Source of the DNA: OLB7 sp966250335
GTDB taxonomy: Bacteria; Bacteroidota; Ignavibacteria; OLB7
Direction: 5' to 3'
DNA: 64,000 bases
NCBI GenBank assembly: GCA_966250335.1
Contig: CBINGZ010000020.1
Coordinates: 1-64,000, forward strand
In this document: positions 35,600-44,779 of the stretch, piece after piece
Layout of the letters: each line of letters opens with the position of its first letter
Numbering within the stretch: position 1 is the stretch's first letter
Made by a program: the position numbers and the translations under genes
The notes under the pieces: model-generated
Database searches by the model: none
What the model was told of the DNA's origin: nothing
What the model saw: the letters and a program-made list of their open reading frames with translations, nothing else

Positions 35600-37384
35600 A
35601 TGGCAACGACCACAAAGACCTCGAAAGCGGCGGCTGATCCCGACGCGAAGAAGTCGACGGCGAAAGGGGCCGCGAAGCCGGCCGCGAAGCCGGCGGTGAA
35701 ATCCGCGGCCAAGCCTGCCGCGAAGTCCGCTGCGAAACCTGCGGCGAAGAGCGCCGCGAAGTCCGCTCCGAAGGCGGCCGACAAGCCCGCAGCGAAGAAC
35801 ACCGCGAAGCCCGCGGCGAAGGGAGCGACCAAGCCCGCCGCGAAGGCTGCCCCAAAGCCTGCTCCGAAGGCCGCCGCGAAGCCCGCAGCAAAGGCCGCAG
35901 CGAAACCTGCCGCCACCACTGCCGCGAAGCCAGCAGCCGGCACCGCCGCGAAGCCTGCCGCAAAGGGAACCGCGAAGTCCGCTGCGAAAGCCGCACCGAC
36001 TGCGAAGAAGTCCTCCACGGCGAAGGCCGACGGCGCTGCCGCACCGAAGCGCGCGAAGACGACCAGAACATCCTCGACGATGAATCTGGCCAAGAGCGCC
36101 GCCTCCACGACTTCCGGTGCGAAGAAGGGGGGAGCGAAGCCCGCCGCCAAGGCCGCTGCAAAGCCCGCAGCGAAGCCTGCTGCAAAGGCCGCCGACAAGC
36201 CTGCCACGAAAGCAGCAGCGAAGCCTGCTGCGAAGGCAGCTGCGAAGCCTGCCGCAAAATCCGCAGCCAAGCCGGCAGTGAAGGCCGCAGCGAAGCCGGC
36301 AGTGAAGGCCGCAGCGAAGCCTGCTGCGAAGGCAGCCGCCAAGCCGGCAGCCAAGGCCGCTGCGAAGCCCGCAGCGAAAGCATCCAGGGATGGCGCCGCA
36401 AAGGATGGAGCGGCCAAAGCAGGAGCCGCAAAGGGCGGAGCAGCCAAGGGCGCGGCAAAGGAAGCAGCGAAGCCTGCCGCGAAGGCATCCAACGGCGCTG
36501 CTAAAGCCGGAGCAGCGAAGGGAGCTGCCAAGGGTGAAGCGGCCAAGGCAGCAAAGGGAACTGCGGCGAAGGATGGAGCAGCTAAAGGCGCCGCCAAGGG
36601 TGGAGCAACGAAGGGAGCAGCCAAGGGCGGAGCAACGAAAGGCGCCGCCAAGGGCGGAGCAGCCAAGGGAACGAAGTCGGCCGCACGGTCGGAGATCCGT
36701 TCCATCGTAATCGATGCCAAGGCGGCAGGGACGGCATCGACCACGAAGGCGGCGAAGCCTGCGAAAGCAGCCAAGGGAGAGAAGGCGGCTTCCAAGGGAG
36801 CAGCGAAGCCGGCGGCGAAGGCAGCGGCAAAGCCGGCAGCCAAGGCGGCTTCCAAGGGAGCAGCAGCGAAGCCCGCAGCAAAAGCAGGCGCGACGAAGAC
36901 AGGCGCAGCCAAGGAGCCCAGGGCGGGCGCAACGAAGACGGGCGCCGCGAAGGGTGGAGCTACCAAGGCCGGAGCCGCGAAGGCAGAGAAGTCTGCAAAG
37001 GGCGGAGCAGCCAAGGGTGGAGCTGCGAAGGCAGAGAAGCCCGCGGCAAAGGGAGGCGCGGCGAAAGCCGGAGCAGCCAAAGGCGCCGAGAAGGGTGGCG
37101 CAGCCAAGGGTGGCGCAGCTAAGGGCGGAGCTGCGAAAGGCGCAGCCAAAGGTGGCGCAGCCAAGGGTGAAGCAGCCAAGCCGGCCAAGGGTGGCACAGC
37201 CAAGGGCGGAGCTGCCAAGGGAGGCGCTGCGAAGGAAGAGAAGCCGGCAGCCAAGGGTGGAGCGGCCAAGGGTGGAGCAGCCAAGGCCGCCAAGGGCGGA
37301 GCCGAGAAGAGCGCAACCAAGAGCGGCGGCGCGGGGACCAAGGTCGCCAAGACGTCGGGCGGAACGAAGTCCCGTTCGAAGTGA
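35600..37384 (+). CDS. Histone H1-like Lys/Ala-rich DNA-binding protein
   Basis: A 594-residue protein made almost wholly of Lys, Ala, Gly, Pro, Thr and Ser. The first 290 residues are KPAAKAAAK-type repeats like histone H1 C-terminal tails and bacterial Hc1/Hc2 or AlgP-like proteins; after a short break containing RSEIRSIVIDAKAAG, the last 220 residues repeat GGAAKGGAAK. A bulk nucleoid-compacting or DNA-charge-neutralising role is inferred from composition; no folded domain is seen. The ATG at 35600 follows a GGAGA site. It ends in front of a strong terminator and stands as a single-gene unit. The size is far above usual bacterial H1-like proteins (100-250 residues). Confidence 0.75.
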   Translation: MATTTKTSKAAADPDAKKSTAKGAAKPAAKPAVKSAAKPAAKSAAKPAAKSAAKSAPKAADKPAAKNTAKPAAKGATKPAAKAAPKPAPKAAAKPAAKAAAKPAATTAAKPAAGTAAKPAAKGTAKSAAKAAPTAKKSSTAKADGAAAPKRAKTTRTSSTMNLAKSAASTTSGAKKGGAKPAAKAAAKPAAKPAAKAADKPATKAAAKPAAKAAAKPAAKSAAKPAVKAAAKPAVKAAAKPAAKAAAKPAAKAAAKPAAKASRDGAAKDGAAKAGAAKGGAAKGAAKEAAKPAAKASNGAAKAGAAKGAAKGEAAKAAKGTAAKDGAAKGAAKGGATKGAAKGGATKGAAKGGAAKGTKSAARSEIRSIVIDAKAAGTASTTKAAKPAKAAKGEKAASKGAAKPAAKAAAKPAAKAASKGAAAKPAAKAGATKTGAAKEPRAGATKTGAAKGGATKAGAAKAEKSAKGGAAKGGAAKAEKPAAKGGAAKAGAAKGAEKGGAAKGGAAKGGAAKGAAKGGAAKGEAAKPAKGGTAKGGAAKGGAAKEEKPAAKGGAAKGGAAKAAKGGAEKSATKSGGAGTKVAKTSGGTKSRSK

Positions 37385-37411
37385 TCGCTGCGCGATATCG
37401 CTATATGATAT

Positions 37412-37443
37412 GCCGCCCTCGACCTCAGGGGGCGGCTTTTTTT
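37412..37443 (+). terminator. Rho-independent terminator
   Basis: GCCGCCC (37412-37418) pairs with GGGCGGC (37430-37436), followed by seven T. It ends the H1-like gene. Confidence 0.9.
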
Positions 37444-37611
37444 CTCCTCCCCCCTCCTTTCCCCTGACACGAACTTTATCGATCAGGCGCGACGATTCCG
37501 GGGGATGAAACCGATTTCTCCAGTATCTTACCGACCCGCGAGCGGTTGCGGGGTACCATCACACGGGCTTCGCAAAAGCATCATCGCTCAATCCGAACAC
37601 ATTCGATTCCC

Positions 37612-39783
37612 ATGGGCATACGTCGAGCCGTCGATATCCCGGAGCTTCGTCAGGCGCTGGAGCGTCTTTTCTCTCTTCAGACGTTCGGCATCAAACTCGG
37701 TCTGGAGCCGGTGACCGAACTGCTGAACGAGTTCGGCAATCCTCAGAGAACATTTCCCTCGATCCATATAGCGGGGACCAACGGCAAGGGCTCCGTCTCC
37801 TCCATGATCGCCTCGATCCTCCGCGCGGCGGGGCTGCGCGTCGGGCTCTATACATCTCCTCATCTGATAGATTTCGAGGAGAGGATCAGAATCAACGGCG
37901 TGCCGATGGAGCCGGAGCGCCTGGCGGTCTATGCGCGCGAGATGATGCCGGCCATCGAGCGGATCGGCTGCACCTTCTTCGAGGGGACGACGGCGATGGG
38001 GTTCCGCTACTTTGCCGAGAACGGCGTCGATGTCGCCGTGGTCGAGACCGGCATGGGAGGGCGCCTCGACGCCACCAACATCCTCGCCCCGCTCGTCACC
38101 GCCGTCACCTCCATCAGTTACGATCACACAAAGCACCTGGGCGATTCGCTGGAACAGATCGCGTTCGAGAAGGCGGGGATCTTCAAGCCGGAGACGCCGG
38201 CCGTCGTCGGACCGGTGGCTCCCAGACTGCGGCAGGTGTTCATCGATCGCGCAGCCGCGGTCGGGGCCTCTCTTCGGTTCGTCGAGGATCTCTGCCGTGC
38301 GGTCTACAACGATATGACGTTCGATCGGACGGAGGCGTCGTTCATGATCGGCGGGCGGGAGCTATCTCGGTTTGCGATCGATCTCGTGGGACGCCATCAG
38401 ATCGAGAACGCCCGTGTCGCCCTCTCCGTGGTCGAGAGTCTGCGCGAACGGTTCGCGCTCGATGATGAGATCGTGCGCCGGGGGATGGCGGAGATACGCG
38501 CAAACACGGGGCTGACCGGACGGTTCGATTCGATCGCCTCCAACCCCCGCATCGTTCTCGACGTTGCTCACAACGCCGACGGTGCGCGCGTTCTGGTGGA
38601 GACGATCTCGTCGCTGAACGGTTCGCGGAAGAACCTCAGGATCGTCTACGGCGCCGTGAAGGAGAAGGATGTGGCGGAGATCGTGGAGATCCTGAAGCCG
38701 CTCGTCGTGAAGCTCCATGCGGTGCGCGCCGACAACCATCGCTCGCTTCCGGCCGACGAGATCGCGCATCATGCGACGGCCGCCGGCATCCCGACCGAGA
38801 TCGCCGGGAGCGTTCATCAGGGAGTGGAACGGGCGGTAAGCGAGGCGGGAGAAGATGAGGTCGTGCTGATCTGCGGGTCGTTCCATGTGGTCGGGGAAGC
38901 TCTTGAGACGATGGAACGTGAGGAGAGGGGACCGGAACCGGGGGTTGTCCGCGAGGCGATCGCGCTCCAGGACTATCGCGCCGGGACGGAGAGGGATCGT
39001 CCCCACGGTCGCGGCGACCGGGTGGAACCATATCGCGCTCCGTCATCCGTTCCGAACGGCGATCCCCCCCGGACCGTCTACCGGAAGGATGTCGTCGAGC
39101 GGCGGATCACGGTGAAGGACTGGCATCCGAACGAGCAGCCGCGCGAGCGGATGATGAAGCTGGGGGCCGGGGCGCTCAGCGACGCCGAGCTCCTTGCGAT
39201 ACTTCTCCGCACCGGCACGAAGGATGAGGATGTGATCCAGGTCAGCCGCAATCTTCTGCGGCGGTTCCACAACTCGTTCGCGGAGATGGCCGGGCGTGAT
39301 TTCAAGGAGCTCCAGAAGATCAGCGGCGTGGGCCCGACAAAGGCGGTGATGCTGGCGGCCGCCTTCGAGATCGGACGGCGCGTCAGGGTGGAGCCCTTCG
39401 GCAGCCGTCCCCAGATCACCTCTCCGGCCGACGTCGCGAACCTCTACATCCCGCTTCTTCGCGATATCCGCAAGGAGCAGTTCCATGTGCTCGTGCTGAA
39501 CAGCGCGAACCAGGTGATCCGGATGGAGCTGATCTCCGAAGGGAATCTCAACAGCTCCATTGCTCACCCGAGAGAGGTCTATCGGACCGCGATCGTCGAG
39601 AACGCCGCGTCGATCATCGGGCTCCATAATCATCCCAGCGGCAACCCGACGCCGAGCCGGGAGGATATCGCGATCACGAAACAGCTCGTCGAGTCGGGAC
39701 GGATCGTCGGCATCCCCTTCCACGATCATATCATCATCGCGGGTGAGGAGTTCGTCTCGCTCGCGGAACTGGGGTACGTATGA
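37612..39783 (+). CDS. FolC-RadC fusion
   Basis: A continuous 723-residue frame. Residues 1-435 are a folylpolyglutamate/dihydrofolate synthase (FolC): P-loop GTNGKGSVSS (about 55-64), SPHLIDFEERIRING, ETGMGGRLDATNIL, SYDHTKHLGDSLEQIAFEKAGIFK and GSFHVVGEALE. About 50 residues of charged, unstructured linker follow. Residues 500-723 are a RadC/DUF2466 protein: VKDWHPNEQPRERMM, LSDAELLAILLRTGT, a helix-hairpin-helix ISGVGPTKA, and a JAMM metal site with HNHPSGNPTP (His672, His674) and Asp685. Both halves look catalytically complete. FolC adds glutamate to folates; RadC is a DNA-repair-associated JAMM protein of uncertain function. The ATG at 37612 was chosen because it opens the FolC domain. 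Confidence 0.85.
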   Translation: MGIRRAVDIPELRQALERLFSLQTFGIKLGLEPVTELLNEFGNPQRTFPSIHIAGTNGKGSVSSMIASILRAAGLRVGLYTSPHLIDFEERIRINGVPMEPERLAVYAREMMPAIERIGCTFFEGTTAMGFRYFAENGVDVAVVETGMGGRLDATNILAPLVTAVTSISYDHTKHLGDSLEQIAFEKAGIFKPETPAVVGPVAPRLRQVFIDRAAAVGASLRFVEDLCRAVYNDMTFDRTEASFMIGGRELSRFAIDLVGRHQIENARVALSVVESLRERFALDDEIVRRGMAEIRANTGLTGRFDSIASNPRIVLDVAHNADGARVLVETISSLNGSRKNLRIVYGAVKEKDVAEIVEILKPLVVKLHAVRADNHRSLPADEIAHHATAAGIPTEIAGSVHQGVERAVSEAGEDEVVLICGSFHVVGEALETMEREERGPEPGVVREAIALQDYRAGTERDRPHGRGDRVEPYRAPSSVPNGDPPRTVYRKDVVERRITVKDWHPNEQPRERMMKLGAGALSDAELLAILLRTGTKDEDVIQVSRNLLRRFHNSFAEMAGRDFKELQKISGVGPTKAVMLAAAFEIGRRVRVEPFGSRPQITSPADVANLYIPLLRDIRKEQFHVLVLNSANQVIRMELISEGNLNSSIAHPREVYRTAIVENAASIIGLHNHPSGNPTPSREDIAITKQLVESGRIVGIPFHDHIIIAGEEFVSLAELGYV

Positions 39784-39833
39784 ACGGAAGGGCACACACG
39801 GATCATATCGCATTCTTTCATAGTGAACGCATC

Positions 39834-40784
39834 ATGAAGATCATCTCTCCATCGTTCCTTCTCTCTCTTCTTCTTGCCCTCCTCGTCGTCGGCTGCAACG
39901 TGCGTCGGGAGAGCGGTGAGGATCAGGATACCTCGCACTCCGTCGAGGCGGAGGACCCGAACGGGGAAACGGATGAACCTTCCGACGAGGGTTCCGACAG
40001 CGGTGTGAGGGGTCCGGCCGGAGAGGAGGAGTCCGGGAAGAAGGAGAAGCCCTCTCCTGAGGGAGCGATCGTCTCCTCCAGCGGCAACATGGAGGTGACG
40101 GCGCCGGGAGCGAATCAGCAGGTATCGGGTGAGGGATTCGTGCTGCGCGGGCGGGCGCGCACCTTCGAGAACGCTCTCTCCTATTGGGTGATGGACAAGG
40201 GAGGGAAGCCGATCGCCGAGGGGCATCTGACGGCGGTCGGGGAGACGGGACACCTCAACCCCTACACGACCGAAATAAGTATCGCATCGTCATATACCGG
40301 TCCGGCCCGCCTGGAGGTGTTCCAGTATTCCGCGAAGGATGGTTCGCGGATCGACATCGCGACCGTGCCGATCGTCGTAACGCGAGAGAAGGGGGCCGAG
40401 GAAGCAACCCTCCGGGTCTATTTCGCCAACGCGCGGCTGAACGGCAACGGCGACTGCGAGAACGTCTTCTCCGTTCCCAGGTCGCGCGGGAAGACGGCGG
40501 CCGTGGCCGAGGCGGTCCTGAAGGAGCTGCTGCGCGGTCCCTCGGTGGAGGAGAAGGCCGAAGGATACGCCTCCGAAATCCCGACCGGCACGGCCCTCAG
40601 AGGGGTGAAGATCGACAAGGGGGTCGCGACCGCGGATTTCAGTTCGGCGCTGAACAGAAGCGCGGGCTCATGCCGCGTGGCCGCCATCCGCGCCCAGATC
40701 GAGCGGACGCTGAAGCAGTTCCCGAGCGTGAAATCGGTGGTGATCAGCGTCGATGGGAACAGCAGCGAGGCGCTTCAGCCGTAA
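39834..40784 (+). CDS. Lipoprotein with Gmad2 and GerMN domains
   Basis: A 316-residue lipoprotein. The signal ends LLALLVVGC with Cys about residue 21, followed by a long acidic linker (SGEDQDT ... EEESGKKEK) to about residue 85. A Gmad2-like Ig domain (VTAPGANQQVSGEGFVLRGRART) and then a GerMN domain (VAEAVLKELLRGPSVEEKAEG, VKIDKGVATADFSSAL) follow. Such proteins, known from spore-coat/germination contexts and many non-sporulating envelopes, are outer-leaf or periplasm-facing. The start at 39834 precedes the signal; the upstream frame overlaps the folC-radC stop region. It is 50 bases downstream of that fusion gene. Confidence 0.8.
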   Translation: MKIISPSFLLSLLLALLVVGCNVRRESGEDQDTSHSVEAEDPNGETDEPSDEGSDSGVRGPAGEEESGKKEKPSPEGAIVSSSGNMEVTAPGANQQVSGEGFVLRGRARTFENALSYWVMDKGGKPIAEGHLTAVGETGHLNPYTTEISIASSYTGPARLEVFQYSAKDGSRIDIATVPIVVTREKGAEEATLRVYFANARLNGNGDCENVFSVPRSRGKTAAVAEAVLKELLRGPSVEEKAEGYASEIPTGTALRGVKIDKGVATADFSSALNRSAGSCRVAAIRAQIERTLKQFPSVKSVVISVDGNSSEALQP

Positions 40785-40790
40785 CGCGGC

Positions 40791-40822
40791 GCGGGGTGAA
40801 TCCCCATGAGAATTCACCCCGC
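40791..40822. terminator. Hairpin between convergent genes
   Basis: GCGGGGTGAAT (40791-40801) pairs with ATTCACCCCGC (40812-40822) around a ten-base loop; no long T tract on either strand. Confidence 0.5.
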
Positions 40823-40852
40823 GATATATCGGAACGTACGACGCCGACCGCG

Positions 40853-43800
40853 TTATCTGAGGATCACGAATCTGCCGGTCGATCTTCCTCTCGGCGTCCG
40901 GATCGTCACGAAGTAGGTGCCGGAGGGGAGCGACGCAAGGTCGGCCCGCAGGCTCCGTTCATATCCGTCCGCGATGATCGCGCCGTTCAGGAGCGTGGCC
41001 GCCACGGCTCCGCGCGCATCGGTGACGACGATCGAGACGGGGATCTCTCCCCCGCCTCCGACCCTCCAGAGAAGCGTCAGATCGCCGTACGATGGGTTCG
41101 GCGCTATCCCCGCCACGCTGACCGTCTCTTCTCCCGTTACTCCCTCGACCGCGACTCCCGTCGTCGACCCGGAGACGGCCGAGCCGCTCATCGCGATCAC
41201 GATCGAATCGTCGACGTTGTTGTCCACGTGGAGCGTGATCGATCCGGTGTACTCCCCTTCCCCTCCGTTCGGCGTGAAGATGATCCGGATCTCCGCCGAG
41301 TCGCCGGGCGGGATCACGAACGGTGCGTCGGTGACGACCCGGAAGCAGGCGGCCTCTTCCTCGTTCAGGGTTCCCGTCGTCGCGATCGAGTCGATCCGGA
41401 GATCGACCGGTCCGATATTCCGGATCGCGACGGTGGTGTCGTAGATCGCTCCCTCGATCCGTCTGCCGAAATCGAGAGCGTCGATTGTTGCCACAGACGT
41501 CCCGATGACCGTGGCCGTCAGGGTCACGCTTCCGGTCCGGCCGCCGCTCTCGCGCACGATCAGTACGGTCGAGTAGACTCCGTTCGTGTTCGTCGGGACC
41601 AGTTCCACCGTTACCGTCGCGGAGTCGCCCGGTCCCAGCGTCAGCGGAGGCGCGGGGGAAAGGATCCGGAACGCGCTCGAGCTTCCTCCTTCCAGATCGA
41701 GCGCCGTCACGGTCAGCGGCGCGTTGCCGCTGTTCCGGAGCATGAAGGAGTCGCGGAGGGATCGTGCGTGTCCTGTAATTCCCAATACGATATTCGATCG
41801 GCTCAGGGCCAGCCCGGGGCTCCTCCCCTCTCCGGTGAGAGCTATCTCCAGGGGAGCTTCGGGGAGATCGCTTCGGATCATCAGTGTCCCGGTGTGCGGG
41901 CCTGTCGTTCCGGGGGTGAAGCGGAGGGTGAAGGTCCCTTCCTCGCCGGGAGCCAGAGGCGTCGAGGCCGATGGAGCGTTCACGATCGTAAACCCGGTTC
42001 CGGAGACTGCCGGTGTTCCAAGGATGAGAGTGTCGGTGCCGGAGTTCATCACCTTCACCTCCCGTTCCCGCGACGCGTCGATCGTGGCGTCGCCGAAGTC
42101 GATCGCGGGATCGGCCGCGAGTCTGCCGAGGAGGGCGGTTCCCTCCAGCTCGACGGTCGTCGTGGGTCTGTCGGGATCATCGGAGGCGATCATGAGCCGT
42201 GCCGTGCGCCGTCCCGCCTCGGTCGGTGTGAAGCGTATCTCGATCGGAAGTATCGTCGACGGCTCCAGCACGGCCGGGGTTCCGGGGGCGAAGGTCGGGG
42301 AGATCATCTCGAAGTCCGAGGCGTCTTCTCCCTCGATCGTCATCCCTCCCACCCTGAGCGGCGCGTTGCCGTCGTTCCGGATCATTATGGATGATGTTCC
42401 GCTTCTCCCCACCCGTGCCGATCCGACCGCAACCGCCACGGGAGCGGTGAGCGTGGGGGCGATCCCGAGCCCGGTGATGGGGAATTCGCTCAGCATCGTC
42501 GGCTCGTCGTCGTGAACCAGTCGCAGCGTCGCCTGGTATTCGCGGCGCTCGGTCGGACGGAATTCAATCCTGATGTGATGTGTAGAATCCGGAGCGACGA
42601 TCGACGACGGCGAGACCTCGATGACCTTGAACGCCGCGGCGTCGGCGCCGCTGAACGACGTGCCGGAGATGTGAAGCGTATCGGTACACGAGTTGTAGAT
42701 CAGCGCCGTGTCGATCACACGCGTCCCCCCGATACTCTGCACGCCGAACGAGACGCCGGAGATCAGCGCCGAAGCGACCGGCTTCACCCCGGTGCCGGTG
42801 ATCGGTATGCTGTTGGGGGAGGTGGGGGCATTGCTCGTCAGGAGAAGGGTTGCCGACTTCGTGGCGGACTCTCCGTTCTTCCCTCCCGCCGTCGTCGGGG
42901 CGAAGAGGATCGAGAGGGACCGCGAGGCGCCGGGGGGGAGCGTGAACGCCCCGCCGCCGGAGACGATCGAGAAGGAGGCGCTGTCGATGCCGATGATGTC
43001 GGCGCCGCGCACCTCGAGCGATCCCTCACCGCTGTTGGTCACGGTGACCGACCGGGTCAGGTTTCTCCCCACGCGAAGCTGTCCGAACTCCACCGCCTGC
43101 GCCGAGGCCGAGATCATCGGCTGGGGCGCCACCGTGGCCGTCCCAGCCCCGACCAGTGTGCTGGAGTAGAGGACGTTCATGATGATGTTGTATCCGGTCG
43201 AGAACCCCTGCGCCATGTTCCGCCACCCCCCCGTCGCCGTATAGAAGGAGCTGCGGTTCTGGGTCGGGTTGCCGTTGTCGCTCTGCAGGCGGATCGTCCC
43301 CACGCCGTTGGTGGAGAGGGCGACATGGAAGTTGGTTCCCGCCGCGAAGTTCGCGGCCGTCCCGATACCTCGCAGATAGATAATGTTCTCCTGGTCGGCG
43401 ACAAGGTTGCTGAAGGGGATGTTCACCGAGCCGAGCGATGTCCCCGGAATCCCGGCCAGACCCCCCGACGCGTTCGCGTGGAGCGTGGCGGTCAGCGTGC
43501 CGCTGGTCGGAAGCGAGGAGCCCGCCTCGAACCGGAGCTTCAGCGCCACGACCGATCCGGCTGTCGGGGCCGTATATCGTGTTGCGTAGCGTGTGACGCT
43601 GGAGGAGGGGAGCGCCAGCAGGACCGAGTAGTTCCCGTTGTTGTACGTCAGCACGCTGGTGCTCGGCGACTGGTTGGCGACGAAGTTGATGCCGGAGGTC
43701 GTCAATCCCGCCGTCACCGTCACGGCCGACTGTTCGTTGGTGTTGTCGGTCAGCATATCCCCCGATTCGTTCGCGCCGTTGTACCACTCGCGGTCGACCG

Positions 43801-44779
43801 TCAGGTTGATCGGGGTGTTGTAGCTCGCCACGCTCGACCCTCCGGTGAAGGTCGCGTTGAGCGGCTCGATCCTGACGTAATAGCTTCCCGGCGGGAGTCC
43901 CGCGATCGTATAGGCTCCCGTCGCCGGGGGCTTGAGGAGGAAGGCCGCTCCGCCGCCGGAGAAGTAGTCGACGACGGTGCTGTAGGTTGCTCCCGTCGCG
44001 ACATTCATCGCCACCACGTTCAGTCCGCTCAGGTTCGTGTTGTCGGAGCGGCGCACGGTGCCGGTGATCGCGCCGGTCCGGCCGATATATCCGAGTGCGG
44101 GATAGAGTTCGGCGGCCGCGGCGGTGTCGTCGGCGTCCAGGGTCAGCTGGATCGACGGCTTCTGGATCACGGGGTACATCGTGGGATAGTCGCCGTGCAG
44201 TCCTATCTGCGAATGCGACAATCCCAGGAAGTGCCCTATCTCATGCGTCATCGTCGCCTTGTATTTCTCGTCGTCCGCGGCCGAGGCGGTTCCGCTCAGG
44301 AAGCCGTTGATGATCGCATAGCCTTCCACATAGTTGTTCGTGACGGTGTTGTAGGCGGAGCCGGCGATCCCGAGCACCGAGTTCTTCGCGCCGACTCCGA
44401 GCCGCGCATCGATGATCGCGCCGGAATGATCGAACACCACCGGGTTGATCCCGTCCGAATACTGTCCGGTCCCCGAGATATATGCGTCGGTGGCGGCCGT
44501 GACGTCGCGCGCCAGCGCCCCGGCGTTCGTGAACGAGAGCGCCGCGCTCCCGATGTTGTCCCACTGCGCGAACGCGTAGTTCGCGATGGTGACCGCCTGT
44601 GCGTTGCTGAACGCTCCCAGCGTCCCCGGATCGGTGCGGTAGCGGAGCGGAAACGCCGTCGCCAGATATCGGCGTCCGACCATGACGCTCGCTCCCAGCG
44701 GGCCGCCGGCCGTCACGGGAGGGGGAAAGAGAAGCGGAACAACGGTGAAGGCGGTGAGGAGGTAGAGAAGGCGTCTCAT
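40853..44779 (-). CDS. Secreted matrixin-type metalloprotease with ASH modules and T9SS signal
   Basis: A 1,308-residue exported protein. After a signal peptide (about residues 1-24), residues 40-220 form a matrixin-like metalloprotease with THEIGHFLGLSH (His179, Glu180, His183, His189) and a Met-turn-like PTMYP. Residues 225-540 contain a carboxypeptidase-regulatory-type and jelly-roll-like region. Residues 550-1200 hold about six choice-of-anchor-D (ASH) modules recognisable by VEFGQLRVGRNLTRSVTVTNSG-type segments (DFGDATIDAS, LDFGRRIEGAIYDT). The C-terminus is a T9SS sorting domain (APNPSYGDLTLLWRV to RFVILR). It is probably a cell-surface or secreted protease. ATGA overlap with the upstream partner links their translation. 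Confidence 0.85.
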   Translation of the reverse strand: MRRLLYLLTAFTVVPLLFPPPVTAGGPLGASVMVGRRYLATAFPLRYRTDPGTLGAFSNAQAVTIANYAFAQWDNIGSAALSFTNAGALARDVTAATDAYISGTGQYSDGINPVVFDHSGAIIDARLGVGAKNSVLGIAGSAYNTVTNNYVEGYAIINGFLSGTASAADDEKYKATMTHEIGHFLGLSHSQIGLHGDYPTMYPVIQKPSIQLTLDADDTAAAAELYPALGYIGRTGAITGTVRRSDNTNLSGLNVVAMNVATGATYSTVVDYFSGGGAAFLLKPPATGAYTIAGLPPGSYYVRIEPLNATFTGGSSVASYNTPINLTVDREWYNGANESGDMLTDNTNEQSAVTVTAGLTTSGINFVANQSPSTSVLTYNNGNYSVLLALPSSSVTRYATRYTAPTAGSVVALKLRFEAGSSLPTSGTLTATLHANASGGLAGIPGTSLGSVNIPFSNLVADQENIIYLRGIGTAANFAAGTNFHVALSTNGVGTIRLQSDNGNPTQNRSSFYTATGGWRNMAQGFSTGYNIIMNVLYSSTLVGAGTATVAPQPMISASAQAVEFGQLRVGRNLTRSVTVTNSGEGSLEVRGADIIGIDSASFSIVSGGGAFTLPPGASRSLSILFAPTTAGGKNGESATKSATLLLTSNAPTSPNSIPITGTGVKPVASALISGVSFGVQSIGGTRVIDTALIYNSCTDTLHISGTSFSGADAAAFKVIEVSPSSIVAPDSTHHIRIEFRPTERREYQATLRLVHDDEPTMLSEFPITGLGIAPTLTAPVAVAVGSARVGRSGTSSIMIRNDGNAPLRVGGMTIEGEDASDFEMISPTFAPGTPAVLEPSTILPIEIRFTPTEAGRRTARLMIASDDPDRPTTTVELEGTALLGRLAADPAIDFGDATIDASREREVKVMNSGTDTLILGTPAVSGTGFTIVNAPSASTPLAPGEEGTFTLRFTPGTTGPHTGTLMIRSDLPEAPLEIALTGEGRSPGLALSRSNIVLGITGHARSLRDSFMLRNSGNAPLTVTALDLEGGSSSAFRILSPAPPLTLGPGDSATVTVELVPTNTNGVYSTVLIVRESGGRTGSVTLTATVIGTSVATIDALDFGRRIEGAIYDTTVAIRNIGPVDLRIDSIATTGTLNEEEAACFRVVTDAPFVIPPGDSAEIRIIFTPNGGEGEYTGSITLHVDNNVDDSIVIAMSGSAVSGSTTGVAVEGVTGEETVSVAGIAPNPSYGDLTLLWRVGGGGEIPVSIVVTDARGAVAATLLNGAIIADGYERSLRADLASLPSGTYFVTIRTPRGRSTGRFVILR

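Noticed and set aside
35518..37470. A 650-codon minus-strand frame rich in Ala, Pro and Phe
   Set aside because: It is the antisense reflection of the Lys/Ala repeats of the H1-like gene, with no ribosome binding site and no recognisable domain.
40184..42394. A 736-codon plus-strand Arg/Gly-rich frame
   Set aside because: It begins inside the GerMN lipoprotein gene and crosses a hairpin into the antisense of the metalloprotease gene; no protein-like features.
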